NCBI GenBank assembly: GCA_963737555.1
Contig: CAVTTB010000009.1
Location: 186,001 to 250,000, forward strand
Source of the DNA: JAHJQQ01 sp963737555
Lineage (GTDB): Bacteria; Pseudomonadota; Gammaproteobacteria; Thiohalobacterales; Thiohalobacteraceae
DNA: 64,000 nt
Reading direction: 5' to 3'
Part shown: positions 7,589-19,161 of the stretch, piece by piece
How positions within the stretch are numbered: position 1 is the stretch's first letter
Layout: each line of letters starts with the position of its first letter
Made by a program: the position numbers and the translations under genes
The notes under the pieces: model-generated
Database searches by the model: none
What the model was told of the DNA's origin: nothing
The model's input: only the letters and a program-made list of their open reading frames with translations

Positions 7589-8798
7589 ATGACGAAAAAA
7601 ATATTGGTGTTACCCGGCGACGGCATCGGCCCGGAGATCGTCGCCGAGGCGGTGAAGGTCATCGAGTATCTGCGCAGTCGAGTGCGGACTCGCGGTCGAG
7701 ACCGAGCAGGGCTTGATCGGCGGCGCGTCATACGATGCGCACGGCGAGCCGTTGACCGCCGCGACACTGGCCAAGGCCAAGGCCGCCGATGCGGTGCTGC
7801 TCGGCGCGGTCGGCGGACACAAATGGGAAGCGCTACCGATCGCCGTGCGTCCGGAAAAGGGTCTGCTCGGTCTGCGCGCCGGCATGGGCTTGTTCGCCAA
7901 TCTGCGGCCGGCGATTTTGTACCCGCAATTGGCCGATGCCTCTTCGCTCAAGCCGGAAGTCGTCGCCGGCCTGGATATCATGATCGTGCGCGAACTGACC
8001 GGCGGCATGTACTTCGGTCAACCGCGCGGTGTGCGTCAACTCGACAGCGGCGAGCGTCAGGGATACAACACCTTGGTCTACACCGAGTCGGAGATTCGGC
8101 GCATTGGCCGCGTCGCCTTCGAGATCGCCGCCAAGCGCGACGGTCGGGTGTGTTCCATCGACAAGGCCAATGTATTGGAATGCACCGAGCTGTGGCGCGA
8201 GGTCATGATCGATCTTGCCAAGGACTATCCCAAGCATCCAGCTCTCGCACATGTATGTCGACAACGCCGCGATGCAGTTGGTGCGCGCGCCCAAGCAGTT
8301 CGACGTGCTGGTGACGGAGAATATGTTCGGCGATATCCTCTCCGACGAAGCGGCGATGTTGACCGGCTCCATCGGCATGCTGCCCTCGGCCTCGTTGAAC
8401 GAAAAAGGTCAGGGTATGTACGAGCCGATCCACGGTTCGGCGCCGGATATCGCGGGTAAAGGTGTGGCGAATCCGCTGGCGACGATCCTGTCGGTGGCGA
8501 TGCTGCTGCGTTACAGCCTCGATCGTGCGGAGTTGGCGGAGCGCATCGAGGCGGCGGTCGGTAAAGTATTGGATCAAGGCCTGCGCACGGCAGATATCAT
8601 GTCGGCCGGCATGCAACAGGTCGGCACGGCGGAGATGGGTGATGCAGTGCTCGCGGCGCTGCGTTTCGAGCAAGGCCATCGAACGCGAAAGCATGCTCAT
8701 GTCGCACAAGCTTCAGACTCCACTAACGCCTCTGTGCGCCGTTCGTGGCTAATAGGTTACTTTGCGGTTGATTGTTTTCTCTTGAGGTCGGAACGGAC

Positions 8799-8802
<4 letters not shown>
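7589..8802 (+). CDS. leuB: 3-isopropylmalate dehydrogenase, two frameshifts
   Basis: NAD-dependent oxidative decarboxylation of 3-isopropylmalate in leucine synthesis. It starts TKKILVLPGDGIGPEIVAEA. The conserved protein then runs in three frames. An extra base near 7679 moves it to ECGLAVETEQGLIGGASYD through RELTGGMYFGQPRG; an extra A near 8231-8234 moves it to IQLSHMYVDNAAMQL, TENMFGDILSDEAAM and the NAD-site segment EPIHGSAPDIAGKG. All functional motifs are present once joined, so both breaks are likely sequencing errors. After the usual C-terminus (GTAEMGDAVLAALRF) the frame continues about 44 residues with no family similarity and overlaps the asd start codon by 4 bases. Confidence 0.93.
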
Positions 8803-9821
<1,019 letters not shown>

Positions 9822-9949
9822 ATTATAGTCGCCCCCAGTCCGCCGGAAATTGTAGAAAGAACGATTGGTTGCAAGACACACCTCACTAATCTTTGTTACA
9901 TGGACCCGGTTCGCCATACGGCGGACCACCGGCCACGAGAGGACGCATT

Positions 9950-12338
9950 ATGGTTAGGAAAACGGCCCTGGTTACGGCCATGCTGGGAGCATTTGCGAGT
10001 CAGGCTATTGCCATGGGACTCGGTGAAATTCAGCTCCATTCCGCACTCAATCAACCCTTGCTGGCCGAGATTGAACTGCTCTCGCCGACCGCGGCGGATC
10101 TCAACGATCTGCGCGCGACGCTGGCCTCTCGCGAGGCCTATGCCAAGGCCGGAGTGGAACGCGGTTTCTTCCACACCAAGTTGCGTTTCGAGGTGATTAA
10201 ACGCCCGAACGGTACGGCGGCCATCAAGGTCACCAGCCACGATCCGGTGCGTGAGCCCTATCTGGATTTCCTGCTGGAGGCGACCTGGGGTTCCGGGCAA
10301 GCCTTGCGCGAATATACGGTACTGGTCGATCCACCGGTGCTGATGCCCGCGCCCGCGCCGGAATACGAAGCACCGGTGACGGAATACACGGCGCCGGCGC
10401 CGACATCCTCCGCGCCAGTCTATAGCGGTGGCGGTGCTGCCAGCGGCCTGGTCGATGGCGAATATCATGTCAGCAGGAACGATACGACCTGGGGTGTCGC
10501 GAACACCGTGCGGCCAGATGGCTCCGTGAGTATGGAGCAGGTCATGATCAGCCTGCTGCGGGCCAATCCAAACGCGTTCATAAATCAGAACATCAACAAC
10601 CTCAAGGCGGGACAGATTCTGCGCGTGCCCAGCCGCGAAGAAATGGCCGCAATCACGCACGCCGCTGCCGTTGCGGATGTGCGCGCACAGACTAATCAAT
10701 GGCGGAGCGGCAGCGCAGCTGCGCCAACCCCCGCTGCCTCAGCTACACCGAGCGAAACACCGGCCGCGCCTGCCAGTGATGCTGCGGTTCAGGCGGCGGA
10801 TGCCGATGCCCAGCTCAAGCTGGTCGCTCCCAAAGCGGAAGAAGATACCGCTGCGGCTAAGGCAACAACCGGTGACCAGTCTCTCGATGAAATTCGCAAG
10901 GAGCTGACGCTGGCATCCGAGGCTATGGAAGCGCAGCGCCTGGAAAACAGCGATCTCAGTTCCCGCGTTAAAGAACTCGAAGATCAGATCAGCAAATTAC
11001 ATCGGCCTGATCGAGTTGAAGGACAACGAGATGGCGCGCTTGGCGGGTACCGCCGCGCCGACAGCCGATGGCGCAGCCGCACCTGGCACCGAAGTGGCTC
11101 CGGGTGAAACCGCCCCAACCACCGACGCTGAACTCACTGCACCGACTGCGCCGATGGCGGAAACGCCCGCCGCAGAAACGCCCGCGGAAGATACATCCGC
11201 AGCGGCACCCGCAGACGAGGCCGCTACACCTGAAACTGAATCTGCTGTGCCGGCACCCGAAGTCGTCGCCGCTGCGCCGCCAACCAAGCCCAGCGCGGCG
11301 GACGAGGGAATGTTGTCTGCGTTGCTGGCCAACCCCCTGATCAAATGGGGTGCAGTCGGCGGTGCGGTGGTTATCGGTTTATTGGCCTGGATGAGCGGAC
11401 GCCGTCGGCGTATGGAAGATGCCAATTTCCAGGAAAGCATTCTGGCCGGCAAACATCCGGGCGGTGCCAAAAAAGCGGTTAGCACAGCATCACCTGTTGC
11501 AGCGGCCGCCACTGTTGCTGCCGCAGCCGAAGCCGTGGCACAGCCCAAAGCGCCAAAAGTCCCGCAGGCCAAAGACGCGCCGCAGACGGACTCCTCGTTG
11601 TTTACGGATTTTGCCGTCAGCGACATGGGCAATATCCAAAGCGATGCCGAGGCCGATCCGATTGCGGAGGCCGATGTCTATCTGGCCTATGGTCGTTATC
11701 AGCAGGCTGAAGAATTGATCCGTACCGCCTTGACGCGCGCGCCGCAACGCAACGAACTGCGCTTCAAACTTTTGGAAGTCCTGTTCGCCGCGAAAAATGC
11801 CCACGCCTTCGATACCGAGGCCGAGGCGCTGCTGGCCACGTTGGGCAGCCAGGAAGATGAGATGTGGCTGCGGGCTGTCGACATGGGCCAGGAACTCAAT
11901 CCGGGCAATCCGCTCTACCGAGCGGGTGGTATGGCCACAGCGACCGCTGCAGCAGAACTCGATAGTGGAATGGATTTCAATCTTGGCGGCATGGGCACGG
12001 CCGAAGCGGATTTCACGACGCCGCAGCGCGATGACAACAGTCTGGAGTTCGATCTGGGCGAGTTCGACGCGTTTTCACCGCAGGCAGGCGACGCCGCACC
12101 GAGTATGCCGATCGAAGAGGATCTCAACTTCGACCTGAGCATGGGCGACGAAACAGAAGATGCAGGCGAAGGCCTGTTGGCCAGTGCCGATGAGGTGGCA
12201 ACCAAGCTCGATCTGGCACGTGCCTACGTTGAAATGGGCGATCCGGATGGCGCTCGCAGCATCCTTCAAGAAGTGCTCGACGAAGGTAACGTCGAACAGA
12301 AATCCGAGGCGCAAACGCTGCTGTCCCAAATCACTTAA
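9950..12338 (+). CDS. fimV: FimV/HubP-family polar hub protein, one frameshift
   Basis: Inner-membrane, peptidoglycan-binding polar landmark protein needed for type IV pilus function in pseudomonads. Order of parts: signal peptide (MVRKTALVTAMLGAFASQAI); a conserved periplasmic domain (MGLGEIQLHSALNQPLLAEI); a LysM domain at about residues 170-235; a low-complexity Ala/Pro/Glu region with a short coiled coil; a transmembrane helix (IKWGAVGGAVVIGLLAW); TPR-like helices (YLAYGRYQQAEELI); and the FimV C-terminal motif KLDLARAYVEMGDPDGAR. The frame breaks at about 11006, where one extra C separates KLHR from LIELKDNEMARL, a very typical FimV sequence. ATG 9950 is chosen for the signal peptide. 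Restored length is about 795 residues. Confidence 0.93.
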
Positions 12339-12364
12339 TCACCCGCTTGATCCATGCGATCATG

Positions 12365-12406
12365 CCCCGGGGTGCCCCAGAAATCTTGAGACACCCCGGG
12401 GTTTTT
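12365..12406 (+). terminator. rho-independent terminator after fimV
   Basis: A perfect 10-base stem, CCCCGGGGTG (12365-12374) against CACCCCGGGG (12392-12401), with a 17-base loop, is followed at once by TTTTT. It starts 26 bases after the fimV stop. Confidence 0.9.
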
Positions 12407-12453
12407 CGTTTCTGGGACCGGCATACAGGGGCGCTGCATCAACGCAGTCTGCA

Positions 12454-13270
12454 ATGGCTACACCGGTACGCATTCTAAGTTTGCTGATCTTTGTCGCCGT
12501 CATGGCAACAGGCCAACTGCGCGTCCTGCTGATCGGCGTTGCACTGCTGATCGGTGCAGCAATAGGGGTCTGGCAGCACCATCGCGGCTTCGATGTACAC
12601 AGCCTGCTGCGCATGATGCGTCGCGTGCGCTGGCTGTTGCTTGCCATCCTGATTCTCTACGGCTGGTTCACACCGGGCGCGGCGTTGATTCCCGCCTGGG
12701 CGCCATACTCTCCTTCACTCGAAGGTCTGCAACAGGGCCTGTTGCGCGCGGCGGTGCTGCTGGCCATTGTCGCCGCCGTCTATCTGCTGATCACAACCAC
12801 ACCGCGCGGTGATTTAGTCGCGGGTCTGCTGTGGTGCGGCAGACCCCTGCGCCGACTCGGTGTGGATGACCAGCGCTTCGCTGTCCGTCTGGTACTCGCA
12901 CTCGAAGCCGTGCCGGAAGTGCAGACACTCGCCCGCGCCGCCTTGGATAAAGTGCCGCGCGCGATGCCTAGAGATTGCGCGACTGGGTCATGCGGCCACG
13001 GCGGTTTTCCAGGCAACACTGACACACGCCGAACAGTCAACGGCAGTCATCGACGTACCCGATTTGCAGCCGGTACCGCTGTGGCAATGGGTCATTCCTG
13101 TGACGCTGGCTGTCGTGATGCTGGCGGCTGCGGCGTGCTTGAGCGGTCTCGTTTCATCCGCGCCTGTCATTCCTAGGCGCATGCCGGACAAAAGCGCACA
13201 GCGTGAACGGAAGGGCGGAACGAGTAATCAAGGGTTTCGATCGACTGAGCACCGGCTTCCACTTGTGTGA
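12454..13270 (+). CDS. putative membrane protein resembling CbiQ/EcfT T components, frameshifted
   Basis: Hydrophobic protein of about 270 residues. The first frame starts MATPVRILSLLIFVAVMATG and has about four membrane helices, then PRGDLVAGLLWCGRPLRRLG and RFAVRLVLALEAVPEVQTLA, a pattern like the helical coupling region of energy-coupling-factor T components. Near 12967 the frame shifts by one extra base; the second frame adds an amphipathic helix and a last membrane helix (WVIPVTLAVVMLAAAACL) before stopping at 13270. No A/S component genes are adjacent, so a transport role is only a guess. The final ~35 residues look uncharacteristic, and another indel is possible there. Confidence 0.5.
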
Positions 13271-13356
13271 CGAATAGCTCTCCAGGAACGAACGACATGT
13301 CGAACAGGTCTGCTAACATCCCGCTCAACACAGAAACACGAGAGCCATAACCGCAC

Positions 13357-14136
13357 ATGCGCATCGCCCTGGGCATCGAATACGACGGCAGCCGTTTTTC
13401 CGGCTGGCAGCGCCAACCACACGCCCTCGGTGTGCAGCAGGTGTTGGAACAGGCGCTGTCGATAGTCGCCGATCATCCCGTCGCCGTCGTCTGCGCGGGA
13501 CGCACCGATGCCGGCGTCCATGCCACCGCGCAAGTCGTACATTTCGATACCGAGTCATCACGCGACGCGCGTGCCTGGCTCTTGGGAACGACCTGCAAAC
13601 TGCCGCCCGAAGTCTGCGTAACCTGGGCGCAACCGGTCAGCGATGATTTTCACGCACGCTTCTCCGCCATCGGCCGCCAATACCGCTACATCATTCTCAA
13701 TCGACAAGTTCGCCCCGCGCTGCTGCATGAGCGCGTGAGTTGTGAGTTTCGCCCGTTGGATGAGACGCGCATGGCCGAAGCCGCACGGTGCCTGGTCGGC
13801 CTGCACGACTTCAGTTCGTTCCGCGCGCAAGGCTGTCAGGCGAAAAATCCACAGCGTGATGTCTACACATTGGAAATTCAGCGCCACGGCGAATTCATCT
13901 ATCTCGACATCGCCGCCAACGCCTTTCTGCATCACATGGTGCGCAACATCGCCGGTACCTTGATGGCGGTTGGTCGGGGTGATCGGCCGGTAGAGTGGGT
14001 GCAGAACGTACTCGAAGCGCGTGATCGAAATATCGCCGGCATCACCGCATCCGCCGCAGGGCTGTATCTTGTGCAGGTGCGTTACCCGGAACATTTCGCG
14101 GTGCCGCAGACAGTGCGATTGCCGGGGTTTGGGTGA
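13357..14136 (+). CDS. truA: tRNA pseudouridine(38-40) synthase
   Basis: Isomerises uridines 38-40 in the anticodon stem of tRNAs. The protein is 259 residues. The catalytic aspartate is Asp51 in AGRTDAGVHA; other TruA marks are IEYDGSRFSGWQRQ at the N-terminus, HARFSAIGRQYRYII, and FLHHMVRNIAGTLMAVG near the C-terminus. ATG 13357 gives the standard N-terminus. The position between fimV and trpF is conserved in pseudomonads, although here it is separated from trpF by about 5 kb of accessory genes. Confidence 0.97.
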   Translation: MRIALGIEYDGSRFSGWQRQPHALGVQQVLEQALSIVADHPVAVVCAGRTDAGVHATAQVVHFDTESSRDARAWLLGTTCKLPPEVCVTWAQPVSDDFHARFSAIGRQYRYIILNRQVRPALLHERVSCEFRPLDETRMAEAARCLVGLHDFSSFRAQGCQAKNPQRDVYTLEIQRHGEFIYLDIAANAFLHHMVRNIAGTLMAVGRGDRPVEWVQNVLEARDRNIAGITASAAGLYLVQVRYPEHFAVPQTVRLPGFG

Positions 14137-14281
14137 GGTGGGGCGATGAATGATCGTTTAGTCTATCCCCGGTTTACTCCGTTTGGCTGATCTATCGTAT
14201 CGCGCGCGGCTGGCTGAGTCTGGCCGATAAGCAACCCACTGCCGAATTGAATTTCGGCCTGTCTCGAACACGGAGAGAAAC

Positions 14282-14644
14282 ATGCCAGTCAAAACCCCTG
14301 TACAAGCACGCAGAGCGTCGCCGGCCAAGGCAAAGCCCACGGCAACGGCGCGCATGACCGCATTGGAAAAACAGGTGAAATTGCTGCGTGGCAAGCTCGA
14401 CGCAACACTCGCGCGCTTGTCGGTGTTGGAACGCTGTCTCGCGCTTGCGCCGGATGGTTCTGTCACCCTCGCTGCGGAGAGTAACGTCCATATTTCAGCC
14501 GGCGCTACGGTGACGATCGCAGCCGCGCAAATACGACTCGATGCAGGTATCGTGCGCGTCTCGGGCGTGGTAACTTGCGATGTGCTCCAGGCCAATGCGG
14601 TTGTCGCAGCTTCCTACACGCCGGGGGCCGGAAATATTTACTGA
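14282..14644 (+). CDS. small hypothetical protein: basic N-terminus, coiled coil, beta-repeat tail
   Basis: A 120-residue protein. Residues 1-25 are basic and Ala/Pro-rich; about 25-58 form a short coiled coil (MTALEKQVKLLRGKLDATL); residues 60-105 contain short alternating hydrophobic strands of the type SVTLAA, NVHISAG, TVTIAAA, IRLDA, suggestive of a small beta-solenoid or spike tip. It ends VVAASYTPGAGNIY. There is no signal peptide. A GGAGAG ribosome-binding site lies 4 bases before the ATG. The strand pattern resembles trimeric baseplate-spike and tail-needle tips, but no phage genes are nearby. Function unknown. Confidence 0.65.
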   Translation: MPVKTPVQARRASPAKAKPTATARMTALEKQVKLLRGKLDATLARLSVLERCLALAPDGSVTLAAESNVHISAGATVTIAAAQIRLDAGIVRVSGVVTCDVLQANAVVAASYTPGAGNIY

Positions 14645-14961
14645 GGTGATGCAGGCGTCGTCTGCCTGATGAGCAAATGACCGATTCGTATTGCGGATTT
14701 TGCAAATGACCGGCTAAGCACTGTTTGATTATGCGCTGCCTGTTCACGGAAACTGGGGTCTGTCCCCGGGTTTCCTGCGGGTTTCGGAGTTCGGTGTTCG
14801 ATGATCTCCTGGTCGAGTTGCAGTCATCACCTGTGTGTCTCGAAAGGCGCCTGGTTGAAATAATCCCTCCGCTCGCTTTTTGCGCTGCTTGCATGCGCTG
14901 TGGAATCCCCTCATTCTGTCGCCTCGCGAGGGAGAACGTCGTCAAATTGGAGCAACCCGTT
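14645..14961. other. intergenic region without a recognisable gene
   Basis: About 317 bases between the small beta-repeat protein and the ParA-like gene. The downstream frame is open back to 14725, but its translation (Cys- and Pro-rich) has no family character. A short GGGGTCTGTCCCC palindrome occurs at about 14757-14769. No clear promoter or terminator was found. Confidence 0.5.
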
Positions 14962-15669
14962 GTGCAAAGCGTGATTGTGATGAACGCCAAGGGCGGCTGT
15001 GGCAAAACCACAGTGGCCACCAACTTGGCCAGCTATCTGGCTGCCCAGGGACGCGCGACGGCACTGTTCGATTTCGACCCCCAGGGCTCCAGCAGCCGCT
15101 GGCAGCGCGAGCGTTCGACCCACAATGCGTTCGTGCATGGCGTCGATGCCTTCCGCCCGCCGCCGCCGGGGAAGACCCGCAGTTGGCAGATGCGGCTTCC
15201 GGAGGGGACGGAGTTCGTCATCGTCGATACGCCAGCGGGTTTTTCCGGTTATGACTTCGAGAGCCGGGTCGCCAAAGCCGATATCATCCTGGTGCCGGTC
15301 CTGCCTTCGGCCATTGACATCCATTCAACCGCCGATTTCATCCGCGACCTGCTGCTGCTCGGTAAGGTGCGCGCGCTCAACAAGCAACTGGGCATCATCG
15401 CGAACCGCACCAAGCTGCGCACCGAATCCATGCATAAACTCGAACGTTTCCTGGAGACACTCGGCATCCCTGTCGTGGCGCGCATCCGTGACACCCAGAA
15501 TTATGTCCGGGCCGCAGAACTGGGATTGGGTGTGCACGAGCTGGATCAGCGGGACGCGGCGCAGGATATCGAGCCCTGGGCGCAGCTGTACGAATGGCTG
15601 GGAGGCGCCGATCTGAACCGCGCCATGCCGGGTCTGCCGGCGCCGCAGATATCAACCAGCAGCTGGTGA
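14962..15669 (+). CDS. ParA/MinD-family P-loop ATPase, orphan
   Basis: A 235-residue ATPase with a deviant Walker A box MNAKGGCGKTTVATNLA close to the N-terminus, a Walker A' (ALFDFDPQGSSSRW), and the switch region FVIVDTPAGFSGYD. Proteins of this type pattern DNA or cell-pole cargo by ATP-dependent dimerisation. There is no ParB gene nearby and no helix-turn-helix in the protein, so it is an orphan of the McdA/PpfA type in general terms. The GTG at 14962 with GGAG 9 bases upstream is preferred; TTG 14947 is an alternative. Neighbours do not reveal the cargo. Confidence 0.8.
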   Translation: MQSVIVMNAKGGCGKTTVATNLASYLAAQGRATALFDFDPQGSSSRWQRERSTHNAFVHGVDAFRPPPPGKTRSWQMRLPEGTEFVIVDTPAGFSGYDFESRVAKADIILVPVLPSAIDIHSTADFIRDLLLLGKVRALNKQLGIIANRTKLRTESMHKLERFLETLGIPVVARIRDTQNYVRAAELGLGVHELDQRDAAQDIEPWAQLYEWLGGADLNRAMPGLPAPQISTSSW

Positions 15670-15782
15670 TCGTGTGCAGAAAAATAGGTGCCAGAGAGCA
15701 ATAAAAGGGGAATAAAAAATGATCGCAAGGACCTCGATCCGGGTTGCCCCGTCGCCTGTCTTCTTTCTCCGAGAAGGAAATG

Positions 15783-16610
15783 ATGAGCCCGTTATTGACG
15801 CTGAAAGTCCACGAAGCCTTGCGCGCCGCTGTGCGCGCTGGGGCGTCCACGCTGGAGTGTTCGCTGGATCTGGAACGTTCGACGACGTGGGTCGAGGTGG
15901 ACACGGCGGGATGGACCTTCCACGGCCAACGTTTCCCGTATCTGGAAACCTGTAAGGACCGGACCGTTTACCACTGGGTAGACGGAAGTTTTCAGCCGGT
16001 GGCGCGTTACACGACCTCGCTGATCAAGTTGGTGCCGACGGAGTGGGGGCCGCCGACGTTCGAAATCGATGGCATCAAGATGTTGCCCACGGCGCAGGTC
16101 TCGCCCTATGCCGATGCCGAACGCAAAGTCGGTTTGATTCAACCGCGCGGCAAGGTGGTCTTGGATACCTGCGGCGGTCTGGGATATTTCGCCGCGTGGT
16201 GTTTGCACGGCGAGGCCAAGCAGGTGCTGTCCTACGAGAAGAATCCGGATGTGCTGTGGTTGCGCAGCCTCAATCCCTGGTCGCCGCAACAAAGCGATCA
16301 ACCGGACGGCGGCCTGAGCCTGACCCTGGGCGATATCGCCGAGCAGATTGCCGTGCTGCCCGACGCGTCGGTCGACGCCATTCTGCATGACCCGCCGCGT
16401 TTCGGTATCGCCGGCGAATTGTACTCGCAAGTCTTCTACGATCATCTGGCGCGGGTGCTCAAGCGCAAGGGCAAGCTGTTTCATTACACCGGCACGCCGA
16501 ACAAACTCACCAGCGGCCGCGACGTGCCCAACGAAGTGTCGAAACGCCTGCGGCTCGCCGGTTTCAGCACAGAGTTGAATGGCGATGGTGTGTTGGCGGT
16601 CAAGAAATAA
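15783..16610 (+). CDS. SAM-dependent methyltransferase (COG2521-like)
   Basis: About 275 residues. The SAM-binding motif I is VVLDTCGGLGYFAAWCL, followed by the acidic ribose-binding position in YEKNPDV and a catalytic-type motif ILHDPPRFG, which resembles N-methyltransferase DPPY motifs. The N-terminal half is a mixed domain with WTFHGQRFPYLE. The arrangement matches the group of predicted methyltransferases first noted in archaea (COG2521), recalled from memory. ATG 15783 is chosen over 15780 because AAGGA at 15774-15778 is better spaced. The substrate is unknown. Confidence 0.7.
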   Translation: MSPLLTLKVHEALRAAVRAGASTLECSLDLERSTTWVEVDTAGWTFHGQRFPYLETCKDRTVYHWVDGSFQPVARYTTSLIKLVPTEWGPPTFEIDGIKMLPTAQVSPYADAERKVGLIQPRGKVVLDTCGGLGYFAAWCLHGEAKQVLSYEKNPDVLWLRSLNPWSPQQSDQPDGGLSLTLGDIAEQIAVLPDASVDAILHDPPRFGIAGELYSQVFYDHLARVLKRKGKLFHYTGTPNKLTSGRDVPNEVSKRLRLAGFSTELNGDGVLAVKK

Positions 16611-16694
16611 AACTGAAGTTCGATAGAGAAGATCGAGAGTGCGACGTCGGGCCGGGCCGACACGTTGCGCGTTAATTCCCAGGAAAATCTTTCA

Positions 16695-16875
16695 GAAATG
16701 AATGGCACTAAGTAAACGGGTTATCCAATGTAGGGTGGGTACGCGTCTTCCGCGCGTAACCCACCAGCCGTGCGCGGCAACTTTAAACAACGGGTTGTGT
16801 GCTGCGCACGCCCGGTGGGTTACGCGGAAAACGCTAACCCACCCTACATTGGGCTCAACTTAGTGCCATTCATTT
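16695..16875. repeat. 181 bp foldback repeat (MITE-like)
   Basis: Ends are perfectly complementary over 19 bases (GAAATGAATGGCACTAAGT against ACTTAGTGCCATTCATTTC). Inside are further matches: CCAATGTAGGGTGGGT against ACCCACCCTACATTGG, and GGGTTAC/GTAACCC-type pieces with CGGGTTGTG near the centre. The whole stretch can fold into one imperfect hairpin. It lies between the methyltransferase and the convergent protease gene. No open frame in it looks real, and the rest of 16611-16949 holds nothing else recognisable. Confidence 0.85.
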
Positions 16876-16949
16876 CAGAAATCGCCAGGCCATTCCCGAT
16901 GGGTCGCTGGGTAATATCTCGCCGGGTCAAAAATTCCCTTGCCCTTTGA

Positions 16950-19161
16950 CTAGAACCGCGTTCCCCAGCGCACTGCAATCATATTGTCAGCGGGGGCATT
17001 GGCATCGTGATCCGGCTGATCGCGATGCGCCAGCACAACGCCGAGTTCCTGGTTGCGGCCGAGCGGGGTGACGTAATTCAATTCGGTGCGCAGTTCACGT
17101 CCGTGGGTCTTGAGATCGAAGGCTCGCGCCGCATACTGCATCTGCCCCGTGGTGTCGTTGCCCACGGGCAGGTTGAAGTTCATGGTGCCGGTGCTGGCGC
17201 GTAACGGTTGCGACATGGTCAGGCTCAGACGGTCGCCCTTGCGCAGCGCATCGGCTTGCGAAAGTCCCAACGCGAATGAGTCCGTGCGCACGTCGCTTAT
17301 GTGAGTAACGAGACTGTCGCCCGTCGCCGTGACGGCCGGTGTGTAGCCGACGGTATACCGACCGGCGAAGGCGAGGCCGGGTGCCAGGCGCCAGGCGCCT
17401 TGCGCACTCACGGCCGTGGTGACGGCCGTCGCGTTGAGGCCGAACAACGCATCCTGCTGCGAACCCAGCAGGCTGTCATCTTCGCGCAACTGTGTGACCG
17501 AGGCCGAGAGATAACGCGAGGCGGTCTGGTGGCCGAGTTCGGTGGTCCACAAATGCGTTGAGCCGGCTTCATGCTCGTTACCGGTGGCGACGTAGAGACT
17601 GTTGAGACCGTCCGTCAGCACGCCCATGCGCAGGTTCATGCCGTGATCGAGATTCAGCGCATAGCCGAGGTGGCTGTGCTGCGGGACGTAACTGAACAAC
17701 GGATTGGCGAACGCCGGCGTATCGAGCGCGGGACTGTTCGCGAAACGCGCGGCGCCCAGGCCGAAGAAATGATCACCGAAACTGTTGCTGCCGACACCCC
17801 AGGCATCGCCGTTGGCGAGTGGTGTGCTCAGAGCAAATCCGCCGGGGATGATCGTGGTGGCAGTTGTGTCAAAGGCGTAGTTGCTTGTCGATGCATAACT
17901 GCTCGGTGCCAGGGTGAGGCGTGAGCCATCGGCCAGCACCTGCTCGGTCAAACTCATCTGTTGGTCCATTTCGCCGAACATGCTCTCCAGGCTCATGCCG
18001 GCCGGTTCCGCCATCAGGCCGCCCAGATCCAGTTGAAAATCACGCCCGAGTTCATCGACAACGGCGGCGGTGAAGTCACCGCGCTGCGCATATCGATACA
18101 GGCTCGACGCATAGGACGCGCCGCCGACCCAGCTACTCAGACTGCTGACATTGGTTGAGGTTGTGCCGCTGGTCGAGGTGGTTGTGGTGCTGGTGCTGGT
18201 GGTTGTGATCGCCGTGGTACCGATCGGCTGCAAGGCTTTTTCGAGATTGACGAGGCCGCGGCCGTAGACGGCATCGATGCCGGTGCGCCGAGATCGGTTG
18301 CGGTGCGGAATAAAGTGTTGGCGACTTGTGTTGCATTCAGATAGGGCCAGTTGGACCACACCACGGCGGCGGCACCCGAAACGTACGGTGTGGCCATCGA
18401 AGTGCCGCTCATGTAGGCATACCCATTCCGATAGGTGGATAACACCGTCGTGCCGGGCGCGACAAGGTAGAAATTTTTGGTGTCGCCGGCGCGGTTGGAA
18501 AACGAGGCGATGCGGTTGTTCGTATCGACGGCGCCGACGGCGATGATCCGTCCGCGTGCCCAGCTTTGCTTGGCGTAGCGTGCCGGCCATTCCGGATTCG
18601 CCCCGCCGGAGTTACCCGCGGCGGCGACGGTAAGACGGTTGTTTGCCGCGGCGCTGCGCATATCCGCTTCCACGATAGGACCTGCGGCACCCAGACTCAT
18701 GTTGAGTATCTTGGCTTTGCTATTGATGGCATAGCGGATGCCGGCACTGAGTGAAGTAGCATGTGCCGTTGCCGTTGGCATCGAAAATTTTAACGGGTCG
18801 GATTCTGGCGTTATAGGCGACGCCGGCCAAGCCAGTGTTGTTCGCTAAGGCGCCCAGTATGCCGGCGACATGCGTACCGTGACCGTTATCGTCCTTGGTG
18901 AGCGTGCCGCCGGTCAGGGCGTTGTAACCGCTCAGGACATGGCCGGCCAAGTCGCGGTGTGAGGCATTGACGCCGGTATCGATCACGGCGATGACCACGC
19001 GCTGGCCAGCCGCGCCTTTCTGCCATGCGGAGGGGGCCTTGATCTGTGCCGCCCCCGCTGACCAGGCCGACTCACCCTCGGAGGGCAGGGCCGCATTCGC
19101 GGTGATCGAGGCCGCCGCCATGAGTCCAATTGCACGTGCCTTGAATGAGCCTTCTGGTCAT
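16950..19161 (-). CDS. secreted subtilisin-like (S8) protease with C-terminal beta-barrel, frameshifted
   Basis: A subtilase whose catalytic triad is complete but spread over two frames: Asp in VIAVIDTGVNASH, His in NGHGTHVAGI, Ser in YMSGTSMATPYVSG. Breaks are seen near 18767 (after IFDANGNG) and near 18282 (after RTATDLGAP), each a missing base. After the protease comes a Ser/Thr linker, then about 430 residues rich in alternating strands ending VRWGTRF, with the terminal Phe typical of outer-membrane barrels, so it is probably an autotransporter. The frame starts at ATG 19121; a better signal peptide (MTRRLI joined to ARAIGLMAAASITANA) results if one more base is corrected near 19147, giving a start at 19161 with AAGGTAAGG upstream. 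That start is inference. Confidence 0.8.

Noticed and set aside
14757..14769. GGGGTCTGTCCCC palindrome as a LexA/operator site
   Set aside because: It does not match a LexA box and resembles a frequent short intergenic motif.
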